Below the pieces are notes generated by a model that did no database searches, had not been told where the DNA came from, and saw nothing but the letters and a program-made list of their open reading frames with translations. Shown here one piece after another: positions 47,508 to 57,343 of a stretch of DNA of 64,000 bases. The DNA comes from Methylobacter sp. GTDB taxonomy: Bacteria > Pseudomonadota > Gammaproteobacteria > Methylococcales > Methylomonadaceae. The stretch spans positions 62,001 through 126,000 of the forward strand of contig JAPLRU010000114.1 of assembly GCA_026399025.1 (NCBI GenBank). Direction: 5' to 3'. The position numbers and the translations under genes are program-made. Positions within the stretch are counted from its first letter, which is position 1; every line of letters begins with the position of its first letter.

Positions 47508-49745
47508 ATGACATTGAAGTCTAAAAAAAACGTTGATTTTAGTTCAACAAAAGATCCATATGCTCAGCGCGAAGCTGAGAAATATGAGAATCCTATTCCC
47601 AGCCGCGAATTGATTCTTCAATTTATCGAACATGCCGGCAAGCCCTTGTGCCGTGAAGAAATTGCCGCGGCCTTCTCCCTTGAAAGCGAAGACCAACTGG
47701 AAGCTTTACGCCGCCGCTTACGGGCCATGGAAAGAGATGGGCAATTGTTATTTAATCGGGGCAAAAAATATTGTCTGGTTAATAATGAAGATTTAATTGC
47801 CGGGCGTATTATCGGTCATGCGGACGGATTTGGTTTTCTTAAACCGGATGACGGTTCCGATGACTTGTTCTTGTCGCCACGGGAAATGAATCCCTTGCTG
47901 CACAATGATCGGGCCCTGGTGCGTGTTGCCGGCGTCGATAAAAAAGGTCGCAGGGAAGGCGCTGTCGTTGAGATTCTGCAAAGAAATACTCTTCATGTGG
48001 TCGGGCGACTCTATAAAGAAGACGGCTTTACCTACGTGGTGCCGGACAATAAAAATATAGCCCAAACTATCCTGCTGCAAAAAGGCGGTGCCGGTAAGGC
48101 CAAACAAGGGCAAATTGTTGTTGCGGAAATTATCGAACAACCGACCAAACTTCGCCAGCCTATCGGCCGGGTCACCGAGGTCATGGGCGAACATATGGCG
48201 CCGGGAATGGAAATCGAAATGGCGATTCGTTCCCATGAATTGCCTAATCAATGGCCCGATGAGTTACTGGCAGAAATTAAACCGCTTAAAAATGAAGTGC
48301 CTGAATCGGCCAAAGAAAACCGGACCGATTTGCGTAAAATTCCGTTAGTCACCATTGACGGCGAGGATGCGCGCGATTTTGACGATGCCGTTTATTGCCA
48401 AAAAACGCCCAAAGGCTGGAAGCTGCTGGTTGCAATTGCCGATGTTTCGCATTATGTGCAAATTAATTCGGAATTGGACAAAGAAGCGCAAAAACGCAGC
48501 ACCTCGGTCTATTTTCCGGAACGGGTCATACCGATGTTGCCGGAGATTTTATCCAATGGCTTGTGTTCGTTAAATCCCCAAGTAGACCGCTTATGCATGG
48601 TGTGCGAGCTGTTAATTAACGAACAAGGCCAAGTTACCCGGTCACGCTTTTTCGATGCGGTGATGAGTTCTCATGCCAGACTGACTTACACCGAAGTTGC
48701 AAAGATGCTTGTCGATGGCGATCAGGTTCTAGCCGACAAATATAAGGCCCTGATGCCGCATTTGCAGGAGCTATACGCGCTTTACAAGGTGATGCGGGTA
48801 AGCCGTGAGCAACGCGGCGCGATGGATTTCGATACTCAGGAAACCCGGATTATTTTCGGCGCGGAACGTAAAATCGAAAAAATAGTGCCGGTAGTGCGCA
48901 ACGATGCGCACAAATTGATTGAAGAGTTCATGATCACCGCGAACATGGCGGCGGCGCGTTTTTTAAACAATAAAAAAATGCCCAAGCTGCTGCGGATACA
49001 CGACGGTCCGAGCGCCGACAAGCTGCTTAACCTGAAAACCTTTCTTGGCGAGTTGGGCTTGAGCTTAGGCGGCGGCGCTAAACCGACGCCGTTGGATTAC
49101 ATGCAGCTGATCGAGTCGATCAAAAATAGACCCGATGCGCATTTGATTCAGACTGTACTGCTGCGTTCGATGTCGCAAGCCGTTTACAGTCCTGAGCTAA
49201 AAGGCCATTTCGGTCTGGCCTTGGAAGCTTACGCGCATTTCACTTCGCCTATCCGGCGTTATCCCGATTTGCTGGTGCATCGTGCGATCAGGCATTGCTT
49301 GCAGGGTAAGCCGGTGGAAAGCTTTTTCTACGGTGTCCCCGATATGGTCATTTTGGGTGAGCAATGTTCGGCCCATGAGCGGCGCGCCGATGACGCGACG
49401 CGCGATGTCGTCAGCTGGCTCAAATGCGAATATATGATGGACAAGGTCGGCGAAGAATTCCCCGGCATTATTTCAGCGGTGACTTCATTCGGTTTTTTTG
49501 TTGAGCTTGCCGAAATTTATATTGAAGGTTTGGTTCATATCAGCAACTTGGCGCAGGATTATTTCCATTTCGACGCCACCAGCCATCAACTAAGAGGCGA
49601 GCGGAGCGGCATCAATTATCGTCTGGGCGACAGCGTCAAGGTCAGGGTCGCCCGTGTCGATCTGGACGAAAAGAAGATTGATTTTGACTTGGCGCTAAAA
49701 CAAGTTGCTAGGGATAAGCCTAAAAAGAGACGTCGTAAGAAATAA
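47508..49745 (+). CDS. rnr: Ribonuclease R
   Basis: 745 residues. 3'-5' exoribonuclease degrading structured RNA. Domain order: N-terminal winged helix (about 20-90, ILQFIEHAGKPLCREEIAAAF), cold-shock domains (GHADGFGFLKPDDG), the RNB catalytic domain with the metal-binding aspartates in DGEDARDFDDAVY near residue 285 and AYAHFTSPIRRYPDLLVHRAI, an S1 domain (GIISAVTSFGFFVELAEIYIEGLVHI) and a basic tail (DKPKKRRRKK). The last coding part is duplicated downstream at 51749-51790. The copy here is the intact one. Confidence 0.96.
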   Translation: MTLKSKKNVDFSSTKDPYAQREAEKYENPIPSRELILQFIEHAGKPLCREEIAAAFSLESEDQLEALRRRLRAMERDGQLLFNRGKKYCLVNNEDLIAGRIIGHADGFGFLKPDDGSDDLFLSPREMNPLLHNDRALVRVAGVDKKGRREGAVVEILQRNTLHVVGRLYKEDGFTYVVPDNKNIAQTILLQKGGAGKAKQGQIVVAEIIEQPTKLRQPIGRVTEVMGEHMAPGMEIEMAIRSHELPNQWPDELLAEIKPLKNEVPESAKENRTDLRKIPLVTIDGEDARDFDDAVYCQKTPKGWKLLVAIADVSHYVQINSELDKEAQKRSTSVYFPERVIPMLPEILSNGLCSLNPQVDRLCMVCELLINEQGQVTRSRFFDAVMSSHARLTYTEVAKMLVDGDQVLADKYKALMPHLQELYALYKVMRVSREQRGAMDFDTQETRIIFGAERKIEKIVPVVRNDAHKLIEEFMITANMAAARFLNNKKMPKLLRIHDGPSADKLLNLKTFLGELGLSLGGGAKPTPLDYMQLIESIKNRPDAHLIQTVLLRSMSQAVYSPELKGHFGLALEAYAHFTSPIRRYPDLLVHRAIRHCLQGKPVESFFYGVPDMVILGEQCSAHERRADDATRDVVSWLKCEYMMDKVGEEFPGIISAVTSFGFFVELAEIYIEGLVHISNLAQDYFHFDATSHQLRGERSGINYRLGDSVKVRVARVDLDEKKIDFDLALKQVARDKPKKRRRKK
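49637..49678 (+). repeat. Direct repeat, left copy (inside rnr)
   Basis: Bases 49637-49678 lie in the S1-end part of rnr and match 51749-51790 in 38 of 42 positions, offset 2112 bp. The pair brackets the ATPase cassette. Confidence 0.85.
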
Positions 49746-49780
49746 CATTGCTATAGTTGTGAAGTTATAAAGAGATTTGT

Positions 49781-51169
49781 ATGAAAATTGACGTAAAAGT
49801 CAAAAACTTGGGAAAACTAAAGGACGCTGAGTTTAACATTCGTCCTATGACGGTGATTACCGGCCCTAATGGAACCGGCAAAAGTTTTTTTACCAAGTCG
49901 TTGTATTCTATTTTAAATGTCATTAATAAGAACGTTTATCATGAGTCTGTAAATAAGACGATTAGGCAACTTCAGCTTCAATTGCAAGCCTTTCTAAATA
50001 GGATTAGTTATGTAGGTCAAAATGATTTTTTTGTTACAAAACAAATTGAGCTTGACCTTGATAAGTTACAAAATGAGATTGAAGAAGCCAGTAGCTGGAA
50101 AATTGACGACTATTTTATTTTTGCAACCTCAAAAATAAAAGCTGTAGAGGCAATTCAAACACGTTATAGCTCTTATTTAAATAAACTAACAAAAACACCC
50201 GACAAATTTGCATCTATTATGAGCATATCTGAAACTATTAATCGAGGTTTTGACGATTTATTGCTTCAAATTAGAAATCCTCGAAAATATTATGCTAATT
50301 TATTTATCACTTATATTCAAAATGAGCTTAAAGATAATTTTCAGATTTCTAGGCTAAGTGAATTAGTCAGTTTCGGAGAAGAAAAAATAGAAATTGAAGT
50401 CGATGATCTTCTAGTGATTGAATTAAGTGCCAGTAAAAAACATTTTAGCTGGGGTGATGATTTTATTGATGAGGTCTCAGGCTTATCGAGTGTGGTTTTT
50501 TTTGAATCGCCAGCTTATTGGAAAGTGAGAGACGCATTAAAATCGGCCAAAAATAATCAAATCCGCCCAAGATTACTCGGAAAGAAAAATAGTGATGTTT
50601 TAACTGGCGTGCCAAAATATTTTTATGATTTGGATGATGCGTTAAATACCAAAACTAAAACATCAGGTGCTTTTTCAGCAGCTACCGATTTGTTAGAAGA
50701 TGCTTTAGGCGGTGAGTTTATTTTTAAAGGCGATAACTTAAGTTTTAAAGATAATAAGTCCGGTCAAGAAATATCTAAGAATCTTGTATCCTTTGGTATG
50801 ACTAACCTAGGTATGATTCAGGCTTTATTAAAACATAACGTGATTACAGCAGGCTCTTTCGTATTTATTGATGAGCCGGAAACCAATTTACACCCGGATT
50901 GGCAAGTTAAATTAATGGAGGTGCTGTTAGTCTTGGCGCAGGCAGGTGTAAACATCGTTATTACCACACACAGCACCGACCTGTTAAAAGCCTTGGAAGT
51001 GAATCTGAAAAAGCAGAAAATTGAAGCCGAAGATTTCCTGTCAGTACATTTTGTTGACTTGGACGGTAAATTATTTGAGTTTGAATCTAAAAAATCAAAT
51101 CAACAGTTGATTGAGGCGCGCGAGTTGTTAAATTCAGCTTATGAGCAACTGTACTTTAGCGACTTATAA
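49781..51169 (+). CDS. AAA/ABC-type ATPase with OLD-like features, candidate defence gene
   Basis: 462 residues, AT-rich compared with its neighbours. The nucleotide-binding halves of an ABC/SMC-like ATPase surround a divergent, helical middle. Walker A GPNGTGKS is at residues 28-35 after MTVIT; the signature-like SFGMTNLGM lies near residue 340; Walker B FVFIDEPETNLHPDW near 365; and the His-loop VITTHSTDLL near 405. Such AAA_15/AAA_21-type proteins are common in toxin and phage-defence operons. No TOPRIM nuclease domain is seen after the ATPase core, unlike true OLD proteins. An AAAGAGA site precedes the ATG; the partner gene follows after six bases. Confidence 0.85.
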   Translation: MKIDVKVKNLGKLKDAEFNIRPMTVITGPNGTGKSFFTKSLYSILNVINKNVYHESVNKTIRQLQLQLQAFLNRISYVGQNDFFVTKQIELDLDKLQNEIEEASSWKIDDYFIFATSKIKAVEAIQTRYSSYLNKLTKTPDKFASIMSISETINRGFDDLLLQIRNPRKYYANLFITYIQNELKDNFQISRLSELVSFGEEKIEIEVDDLLVIELSASKKHFSWGDDFIDEVSGLSSVVFFESPAYWKVRDALKSAKNNQIRPRLLGKKNSDVLTGVPKYFYDLDDALNTKTKTSGAFSAATDLLEDALGGEFIFKGDNLSFKDNKSGQEISKNLVSFGMTNLGMIQALLKHNVITAGSFVFIDEPETNLHPDWQVKLMEVLLVLAQAGVNIVITTHSTDLLKALEVNLKKQKIEAEDFLSVHFVDLDGKLFEFESKKSNQQLIEARELLNSAYEQLYFSDL

Positions 51170-51175
51170 ATTAAC

Positions 51176-51745
51176 ATGTTCGACAAAAATGAGTATTTGC
51201 AAAGCATTGTACATGCCTCTTGCGTTGCCGGAATAATTGAGTCTTCCACGTCACGAGCATTTAAAATTGATGATGAAGACGGCATTGCTAAAGCAATTGG
51301 TTTTCATGCGGGTATTGTCAATAAAGTCGATTATTTTGTAGTAGAGAATAACGATGTTCAGCTAATAGAGTTAAGCGATTTAGAAGAGTACATACGAAAT
51401 TGTCATGTTTCGATTGAAAAAGAACTCCAACAGTTACGAGAAGTTAAAGGTGACGACATAACCAAACGAGATGAAAGCAAAATAATAAAAGCGGCATGGA
51501 AAGAAATTAAGGTTGAATTTTGCAAAAAATGGAGTGGTTCTATCGCCGTTATTGAAAGATTATTCCGAAAAACCAATGAATTAGGCGATGACGATCCGAG
51601 TTATAAACTACTGATTGTTTGCAAAAATCATACGGATATTAAGATGCTTGATGGGTTAAAAGCGCAGTTATCCGGGATGATGGGGAACGTTGTAGTTTGT
51701 AAAACAGAAACGCTCAATCATGTTCTTATCGGGCCAGTATTATGA
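51176..51745 (+). CDS. Partner protein of the ATPase, unknown function, possibly nuclease-like
   Basis: 189 residues, no family recognised. The stretch VDYFVVENNDVQLIELSD (residues 51-68) has the beta-hairpin shape of PD-(D/E)xK nucleases: D52, then E65 thirteen residues on. But the expected lysine two after the Glu is a serine (S67), so nuclease activity is doubtful. A basic, helical middle (REVKGDDITKRDESKIIKAAWKEIKVEF) and a beta-rich end (YKLLIVCKNHTDIKML) follow. Six bases behind the ATPase gene, same AT-rich composition, and the only other gene inside the bracketing direct repeats. Effector or adaptor of the ATPase is inference. Confidence 0.8.
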   Translation: MFDKNEYLQSIVHASCVAGIIESSTSRAFKIDDEDGIAKAIGFHAGIVNKVDYFVVENNDVQLIELSDLEEYIRNCHVSIEKELQQLREVKGDDITKRDESKIIKAAWKEIKVEFCKKWSGSIAVIERLFRKTNELGDDDPSYKLLIVCKNHTDIKMLDGLKAQLSGMMGNVVVCKTETLNHVLIGPVL

Positions 51746-51748
51746 AAA

Positions 51749-51790
51749 CAAGGTCAGGGTCGTCCGTGTCGGTCCGGACGAAAAGAAAAT
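51749..51790 (+). repeat. Direct repeat, right copy (displaced rnr 3' fragment)
   Basis: Starts four bases after the stop of the partner gene. Compared with rnr it has four substitutions, three of which would change the protein (Ala to Val, Asp to Gly, Leu to Pro), so it is not kept as coding sequence. No further rnr similarity follows. Confidence 0.85.
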
Positions 51791-51916
51791 CCCAACTCGA
51801 TACTACTTGTTTCAAGCCTGAGAGTCCGTTCGACCTCAGTAAAAGCCTTGAAGTGGACGTAATACTTCATGATGCTAAAATTATGCGGAAAATACGAACC
51901 TATCGGACTATTGCTT

Positions 51917-52052
51917 AAATGTGAATTAAGAGCCAAAAATGTCCAAGCATGTAATTTCAATACGTTACAAACAAGATACTTTTAATTTTAGCCATTGCTT
52001 AGGGCTAAGTATCTGATTTTTCATTATCAGATTTAGCTCTTAATTCATATTT
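51917..52052. repeat. Inverted-repeat-bounded segment with internal hairpin
   Basis: AAATGTGAATTAAGAGC (51917-51933) and GCTCTTAATTCATATTT (52036-52052) are inverted repeats with one mismatch. Inside, ATCTGAT-ttttcatt-ATCAGAT (52011-52032) can form a hairpin between the convergent cassette and recD and may terminate transcription. No gene lies in 51791-52110. Confidence 0.6.
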
Positions 52053-52110
52053 AACCTGCAAAAGTCACAGTCTGCCACAATCCGCACTTATACCCACACC
52101 GGGTAAGCAC

Positions 52111-53796
52111 TCAGGATTTAAACTTATCCACCAAGCCGGTAACCCTGTCGATTTTTTGCCGAACTGTCGCGATAAACACGGCTTTATCGGCAACCAGTTT
52201 GATGGTTTTCTTGGCTCGGGTAATGGCGGTATACAGTAATTCCTTGGTTAACACGGGGTTGACGGCTTCGGGCAGGACTATTAATACTTCTTCAAATTCA
52301 GAGCCTTGACTTTTATGGATCGTCATCGCAAAAACGGTTTCGCAATGCGGTACGCGGGCGGGCAGGTATTTTTTGACGGTGCCGTCAGGGCGTTGAAAAA
52401 ATACCATCAACTTCTCTTGAGAAGCCTGTACCTCGGCTACCGATTCTCCCGAATCAGCGCCGTCCGGCATACAAATGCCGATGTCGCCATTATAAAGATG
52501 CAGCGCCGGGTTGTTCTGCGTGACCATGACCGGTCGTCCCGAATACCATACTCCGGATAAATCGATCCGCTTTTGCTCGGCCAGTTTTTGCTCAACCCGG
52601 TAATTAATGTCGGCCACGCTGTTTTTGCCCTGCCGGTTCGAGCACAGCACCTGAAAGCGGCTAAAAGCCCGATAAATCGGCTCGAATTCCGCATCGGCTT
52701 TGATCAATTGCAAATAATCCGCTTGTCGGGCGGCGATATAGTCGATTAAATCGGTATCAAGACATTGCACGGCTTCATCTTCGCTATCGCTTAAAATGTG
52801 CCACGCGCGCTCATCGTTCTGGAGGTTGACCGCTTCGGCCAAGTCTTTGATTGCGCCGCCGAAACGATGCGACTTCGTTAAAGTGTAAACGTTGTTGCGC
52901 AGGCTTTCGGCGCAAGCCAAATCGGCTAACACCGCGCCGGATTCCACCGATGCCAGCTGATCTTTATCGCCCAGCAAGATCAAGCGCGCACCGGGTTTGA
53001 GTGCGTCAAGCAACTTGCTCATCAAGGCCAGATCGACCATCGACGCTTCGTCCACGACGACCAAATCGTAAACCAGCGGTTTATCCGCATGATGCCTGAA
53101 ATACGGGGAAGGCGGCATGGCGCCCAATAAACGGTGCAAAGTAGTGACGGTTTCCGGGATGCGGTTTTTTATCGCGTCGGAACACGGCAGCTGCGCTTTG
53201 CTGGAACCGATCGATTCTTGAAGCCGCATCGCAGCCTTTCCGGTCGGCGCCGCCAACGCAATCACCAAGGGGTGTGGTTCGGCCAATTCCTGCAACAGCG
53301 CCAGAATTTTAACGACGGTAAAGGTTTTGCCGGTTCCCGGACCGCCGGTAATAATGCAGAACGGCTGCCGGGCCGCCATTTTTGCGGCTTCGCGTTGGCC
53401 GTCGATTTCGGCCGGCGCGGGGCCGAAATAAAAATCCAACAGCGCGTCGAGTTTTTCAACCGGGCTTTCGCTGCGGGCCATGGTTTTCAGCTGCGTCGCC
53501 AGCCGGTTTTCATAACTCCAGTAACGGTGCAGATACAAGCGGTCTTGCTCAATTACCAGAGGCAAGGTATCGGCCTGATCGCCAGGATTGGCTACGGCCA
53601 ATCCGGAAGCCAGCAATAAGGCTTGTGCTTTAGCGTCGATTCGAATGCAGCTGTGGCCTTGGCTTTGCTCATAAGACACGGCCATCAGCAGGGCTTCAAA
53701 TTCCTGTTTTTGGCTCGGGCCGAAGTTGGTGCGCCGACTCAGGAATCGGGCAAAAGCCATATCCAAGCGGCTGAATGCGCTTTGTTCGTCTGTCAT
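52111..53796 (-). CDS. recD: RecBCD enzyme subunit RecD (5'-3' helicase)
   Basis: 561 residues (E. coli 608). Superfamily 1B helicase of exodeoxyribonuclease V. Walker A ITGGPGTGKTFTVVKIL near residue 150, ALAAPTGKAAMRLQES, motif II VVDEASMVDLALM, LLGDKDQLASVESGAVL, and the C-terminal FAMTIHKSQGSEFEEVLIV and LYTAITRAKKTI. Its start overlaps the recB stop by four bases (ATGA), so recB-recD are coupled. recC is not in the window. Confidence 0.95.
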   Translation of the reverse strand: MTDEQSAFSRLDMAFARFLSRRTNFGPSQKQEFEALLMAVSYEQSQGHSCIRIDAKAQALLLASGLAVANPGDQADTLPLVIEQDRLYLHRYWSYENRLATQLKTMARSESPVEKLDALLDFYFGPAPAEIDGQREAAKMAARQPFCIITGGPGTGKTFTVVKILALLQELAEPHPLVIALAAPTGKAAMRLQESIGSSKAQLPCSDAIKNRIPETVTTLHRLLGAMPPSPYFRHHADKPLVYDLVVVDEASMVDLALMSKLLDALKPGARLILLGDKDQLASVESGAVLADLACAESLRNNVYTLTKSHRFGGAIKDLAEAVNLQNDERAWHILSDSEDEAVQCLDTDLIDYIAARQADYLQLIKADAEFEPIYRAFSRFQVLCSNRQGKNSVADINYRVEQKLAEQKRIDLSGVWYSGRPVMVTQNNPALHLYNGDIGICMPDGADSGESVAEVQASQEKLMVFFQRPDGTVKKYLPARVPHCETVFAMTIHKSQGSEFEEVLIVLPEAVNPVLTKELLYTAITRAKKTIKLVADKAVFIATVRQKIDRVTGLVDKFKS

Positions 53797-56700
53797 TGCT
53801 CGCCCCCAAACAACGCCGCCAACGCTTCAACCCGCGCCAAGTCGGGCCGGTCCTGATAAACGCCGCTCATGGGCCGATCCGGCTGCATGCCGCGCACGAA
53901 TAAATAGCGCACGCCGCCGAAATGGGTTTCATAGTCGTAGTCCGGCACCCGCGTTTGTAAATAACGATGCAGTACGACGGTGTAAATCCAGTATTGCAGG
54001 CCGTAATTATGTTCGCGCATCGCATGGCTTAAGCCGGCCGGCGTGTAATCCTGCAAGCCGTTGGTTTTATAGTCCATTACATAATAACGCTGGGTTCCGG
54101 CGCTGGGAAAGGCGCAGATAAGATCGATGAATCCGGTCAGATAACCGCACATCTGTTTGGCGGTCAACGGCTGAAATGCCGGGCTGTCGTGCAATATCCG
54201 GTTGATTTGGGCGGCGTCCATGGCTTGCATCGATAAATAAAACGGCATTTCCTTTAAGCAGTGGTTTTCCGGCAAATTCATCAGGCAAAAATCGGTATCG
54301 GTTGCCGACAGCGGCGTCGCGACCACGGCTTGCAACAGCTCATCCAGCAGGTGCGGCAGCTCCAATTTTAAACCATAGCGCTGACACGCTTTGTCCCGTT
54401 GCACAGCAATATCCTTGCGCCGGGCCAAATCGATGAATGCGTTGTTTTCCAGCAGATCATGCACGACATTGCCGGTGTGCGCGCCTCTGGGTAATTCCTG
54501 TATGTCGCTAGCGGTTTCCGGCCGACCAAGCAGCGGTTGCTCTCCGGCCTTATCTTCCGGCAATTCCGGCGCGTCGTGCCGGCTTAATGCCGACAACGCG
54601 GTATAACTGCTCATTTGCCAATAACTGTACAACGATCTTTGCCGCTTTTTTGCCTGTGCGTGAGTATCCGCAACGGCTTTTCGATACTTGCCGGTTATTT
54701 CGCCCGGAACCTCCAGTAAGCGGTACTCGGCTTTATCCCGAAAGGCTTGCAGCCGTGCCTGTTGCTGAGAAAAATCTGAATTCGTAAAATCAAGCAGCCA
54801 AGCCATCGCCGATTCATTCGCGCTATCTTGCGAGCGCACATCGGCCCAGGCGATATAACAGCGGTATTTGGCGCGGGTGACCGCGACGTAAAATACCCGC
54901 AAATCTTCGGCCAATTCTTCATTTAAGGCCAGTTTCCGGCGCCGTTCAAAATCGTCCGAACCCAGATCGATCAGTGCTTGGCCGTCTTCATGGCATTGAA
55001 TCATCAAGCGTTCGCTGTTTAAACGGTCGCTGCGCTGCCATAGATAGGGACAAAATACGATAGCGTATTCCAGTCCTTTAGAGCGATGCATGGTAACGAT
55101 TTTGACCGCGTCATCGTCGCTTTCAAGACGGAGTTGCTGATTTTCCGCGCCGCTCGCCTCGATGATCGCATTGCGCAACCAGTCCAAGGTTTTATTGATG
55201 CCCAGATGCTCGTCGATAGCGGCTTGTTGCACCAGTTCGAGCAGGTGATGCAGGTTGGTGAGCTGTCTTTCCGCGGTCCGTGTTTTCGACACCTGGGTGC
55301 TGATTTTTTCCCGTCTCAGCAAATGCTGCATCATCGCCATCAAACCGATTTTTTGCCATTCCTGAAAATAGCCGAGGAAGCGCGACATCCAGGCGTCCAG
55401 CTCAATCTCGCTATTAATCAGTCGGTACAGGGCTTGCCCATCCAGCTCAAACCAGTCTAAAGCCAAGGCTTGTTTGAGCAGCCCGCTGTCGCCGGGATGA
55501 GCCACGGCTTGTAACAGGCTGTACAAATTAACCGCTTCCTGCGCGGCAAAAACCGACTCGACGCTGTTTAATACCGAAGGCACGCCGGCACTGCGTAATG
55601 CGTTCTGATAGTCACGGGCCTGAGCGTTGGTTCTTACCAAAATAGCAATATCCTTGGGCTGCAACGACCGGCCGGCCGGTTGCAGGCTATAGTCGCCGGT
55701 CAGTAAATCGACCACTTCATTGACCACAGCGTTGCCGATGGCTTCCGCGGCATCCTTGCGGTCCGGCCGCCAATATCCTGTTTTGCTGTCGCTTTCCGGC
55801 AACTGCCAGAGCATCATCGGCGCGATGGCTTGGCCCGCATAATACACGGCGCCGTCATCGGCGGATTTAGCCGGGGCGACATCGTTAAATTCCAAGCCCT
55901 CCAGCAAAAACGCCCGGTCTTTTTGAAACAAAGCATTTACCGCCTCGACCAACTGCGGATGCGAACGCCAATTTTGGCCCAGGGTAAATTGATGCTCGGC
56001 CTGTTTTTGCGCGCCCAGATAAGAATGAATATCCGCGCCGCGAAACTTGTAGATGGCCTGCTTGGGGTCGCCGATTAGATATAAATATTGGCTGGGCGCC
56101 GCAAACAGCGAATAGAAAATAAACCATTGGCTGTCGTCGGTATCCTGAAATTCGTCAATCAACGCGACGCTAAAGCGCTGTTGCAATTCCGCCGTCAGCA
56201 ACGCGCCTTTATCGCTTTGCAGCGCCTTTGCCAAACGACTGATTAAATCATCGAACGACAACACATTCAGCCGGTGCAAGCGTTTATCCAATTCCTCGTG
56301 CAAGCTGTCCAGCAGGCTAAGGCGAAAGGCCAGATTGATTTGTTTAAAGGCCATGGCCAGCGCCTCGAAAGCGGCGACATCAAGGGCTAATCCAGCCAGA
56401 TATTCGGCCTTACGCTGATCGCCGGACTGGCTTTTATTGCTCCTGAATTTATTGCCGTTCAGCGCATCGATCAAGCCCTTTTCGGTCAATAAGGCAAGCG
56501 CTTCAAGGCAGGGAGTTTGTGTCGTATGGCCTTGTAACCACGTATTCAGCGCGTCATAGTGACTCTCGAAAACGTCGGTATAGGTGGTCTTGAATTTTTC
56601 ATCGGGGAAGCAATTGCGCAAAACGGCTGCACAGTGCTCCAGTTGGTTTTTTGCCCGATCCGCCTGTTGTTGCAATTCTATTAACGCGTCATCCACGCTC

Positions 56701-57320
56701 CGGCACAGCGGATAAACCTTGGTTTTCAAGCCGTTGCCGGGAAACGCGGCGACGCCGGCAAGCAGCATGTCCGGGGTTTTAAAATCTGCGGTCAATACCG
56801 CGATTTCCCAGGCTGAACGTGGGTAAATCTGCTTGCGCCAGAAATCATCGGTGCAGGCCTGTTTGATTGCCGCCACATCGCCGGTTAATTCGGCATCGAA
56901 TAATTGTCCGCTTTCCAGCGCATGTTCCCTTAAAACCCGTTGGCAAAAACCGTGGATGGTGAAAATTCCGGCTTGGTCTATATCCAGCAGCGCCATTTGC
57001 AAACGTTGCTTGACCACGTCCTGCGTGATGTCCAAGTGAGCCAGCCAGTCGACTATATTTTCGTCGATATTGTCGGTTTGACCGTCCACAGCACGCTTGG
57101 CTTCGACCAGCCTGGAACGGATTCGGTCTTTAAGCTCTTCGGTGGCGGCTTTGGTGAAAGTGACCACCAGCAGCTTATCGATGGCGATATCGTGCTCGAC
57201 TACAAAACGCAACACCAGCATGGCTATGGCATAGGTTTTTCCGGTGCCGGCGCTGGCTTCAATCAGGTTTACGCCTTTTAGCAGTTCGGTATGAACCGGA
57301 TTGAAAGTGTTTATGTTCAT
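53793..57320 (-). CDS. recB: RecBCD enzyme subunit RecB (helicase-nuclease)
   Basis: 1175 residues from the ATG at 57318-57320, giving MNINTFNPVHTELLKGVNLI; upstream in-frame codons run into a G10 tract and are not used. UvrD-type helicase: EASAGTGKTYAIAML (Walker A, about residues 20-34), LLVVTFTKAATEELKDR, ALIDEFQDTDDSQW, YLIGDPKQAIYKFRGAD, TMHRSKGLEYAIVF. The C-terminal nuclease domain shows GFIDLICAF and YYVMDYKTNGL, the D-x-K catalytic motif. Repairs double-strand breaks and degrades foreign linear DNA with RecC and RecD. Length close to E. coli RecB (1180). Confidence 0.95.
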   Translation of the reverse strand: MNINTFNPVHTELLKGVNLIEASAGTGKTYAIAMLVLRFVVEHDIAIDKLLVVTFTKAATEELKDRIRSRLVEAKRAVDGQTDNIDENIVDWLAHLDITQDVVKQRLQMALLDIDQAGIFTIHGFCQRVLREHALESGQLFDAELTGDVAAIKQACTDDFWRKQIYPRSAWEIAVLTADFKTPDMLLAGVAAFPGNGLKTKVYPLCRSVDDALIELQQQADRAKNQLEHCAAVLRNCFPDEKFKTTYTDVFESHYDALNTWLQGHTTQTPCLEALALLTEKGLIDALNGNKFRSNKSQSGDQRKAEYLAGLALDVAAFEALAMAFKQINLAFRLSLLDSLHEELDKRLHRLNVLSFDDLISRLAKALQSDKGALLTAELQQRFSVALIDEFQDTDDSQWFIFYSLFAAPSQYLYLIGDPKQAIYKFRGADIHSYLGAQKQAEHQFTLGQNWRSHPQLVEAVNALFQKDRAFLLEGLEFNDVAPAKSADDGAVYYAGQAIAPMMLWQLPESDSKTGYWRPDRKDAAEAIGNAVVNEVVDLLTGDYSLQPAGRSLQPKDIAILVRTNAQARDYQNALRSAGVPSVLNSVESVFAAQEAVNLYSLLQAVAHPGDSGLLKQALALDWFELDGQALYRLINSEIELDAWMSRFLGYFQEWQKIGLMAMMQHLLRREKISTQVSKTRTAERQLTNLHHLLELVQQAAIDEHLGINKTLDWLRNAIIEASGAENQQLRLESDDDAVKIVTMHRSKGLEYAIVFCPYLWQRSDRLNSERLMIQCHEDGQALIDLGSDDFERRRKLALNEELAEDLRVFYVAVTRAKYRCYIAWADVRSQDSANESAMAWLLDFTNSDFSQQQARLQAFRDKAEYRLLEVPGEITGKYRKAVADTHAQAKKRQRSLYSYWQMSSYTALSALSRHDAPELPEDKAGEQPLLGRPETASDIQELPRGAHTGNVVHDLLENNAFIDLARRKDIAVQRDKACQRYGLKLELPHLLDELLQAVVATPLSATDTDFCLMNLPENHCLKEMPFYLSMQAMDAAQINRILHDSPAFQPLTAKQMCGYLTGFIDLICAFPSAGTQRYYVMDYKTNGLQDYTPAGLSHAMREHNYGLQYWIYTVVLHRYLQTRVPDYDYETHFGGVRYLFVRGMQPDRPMSGVYQDRPDLARVEALAALFGGEQ

Positions 57321-57343
57321 GGGTAAATTCGGCAGCATTAAAA

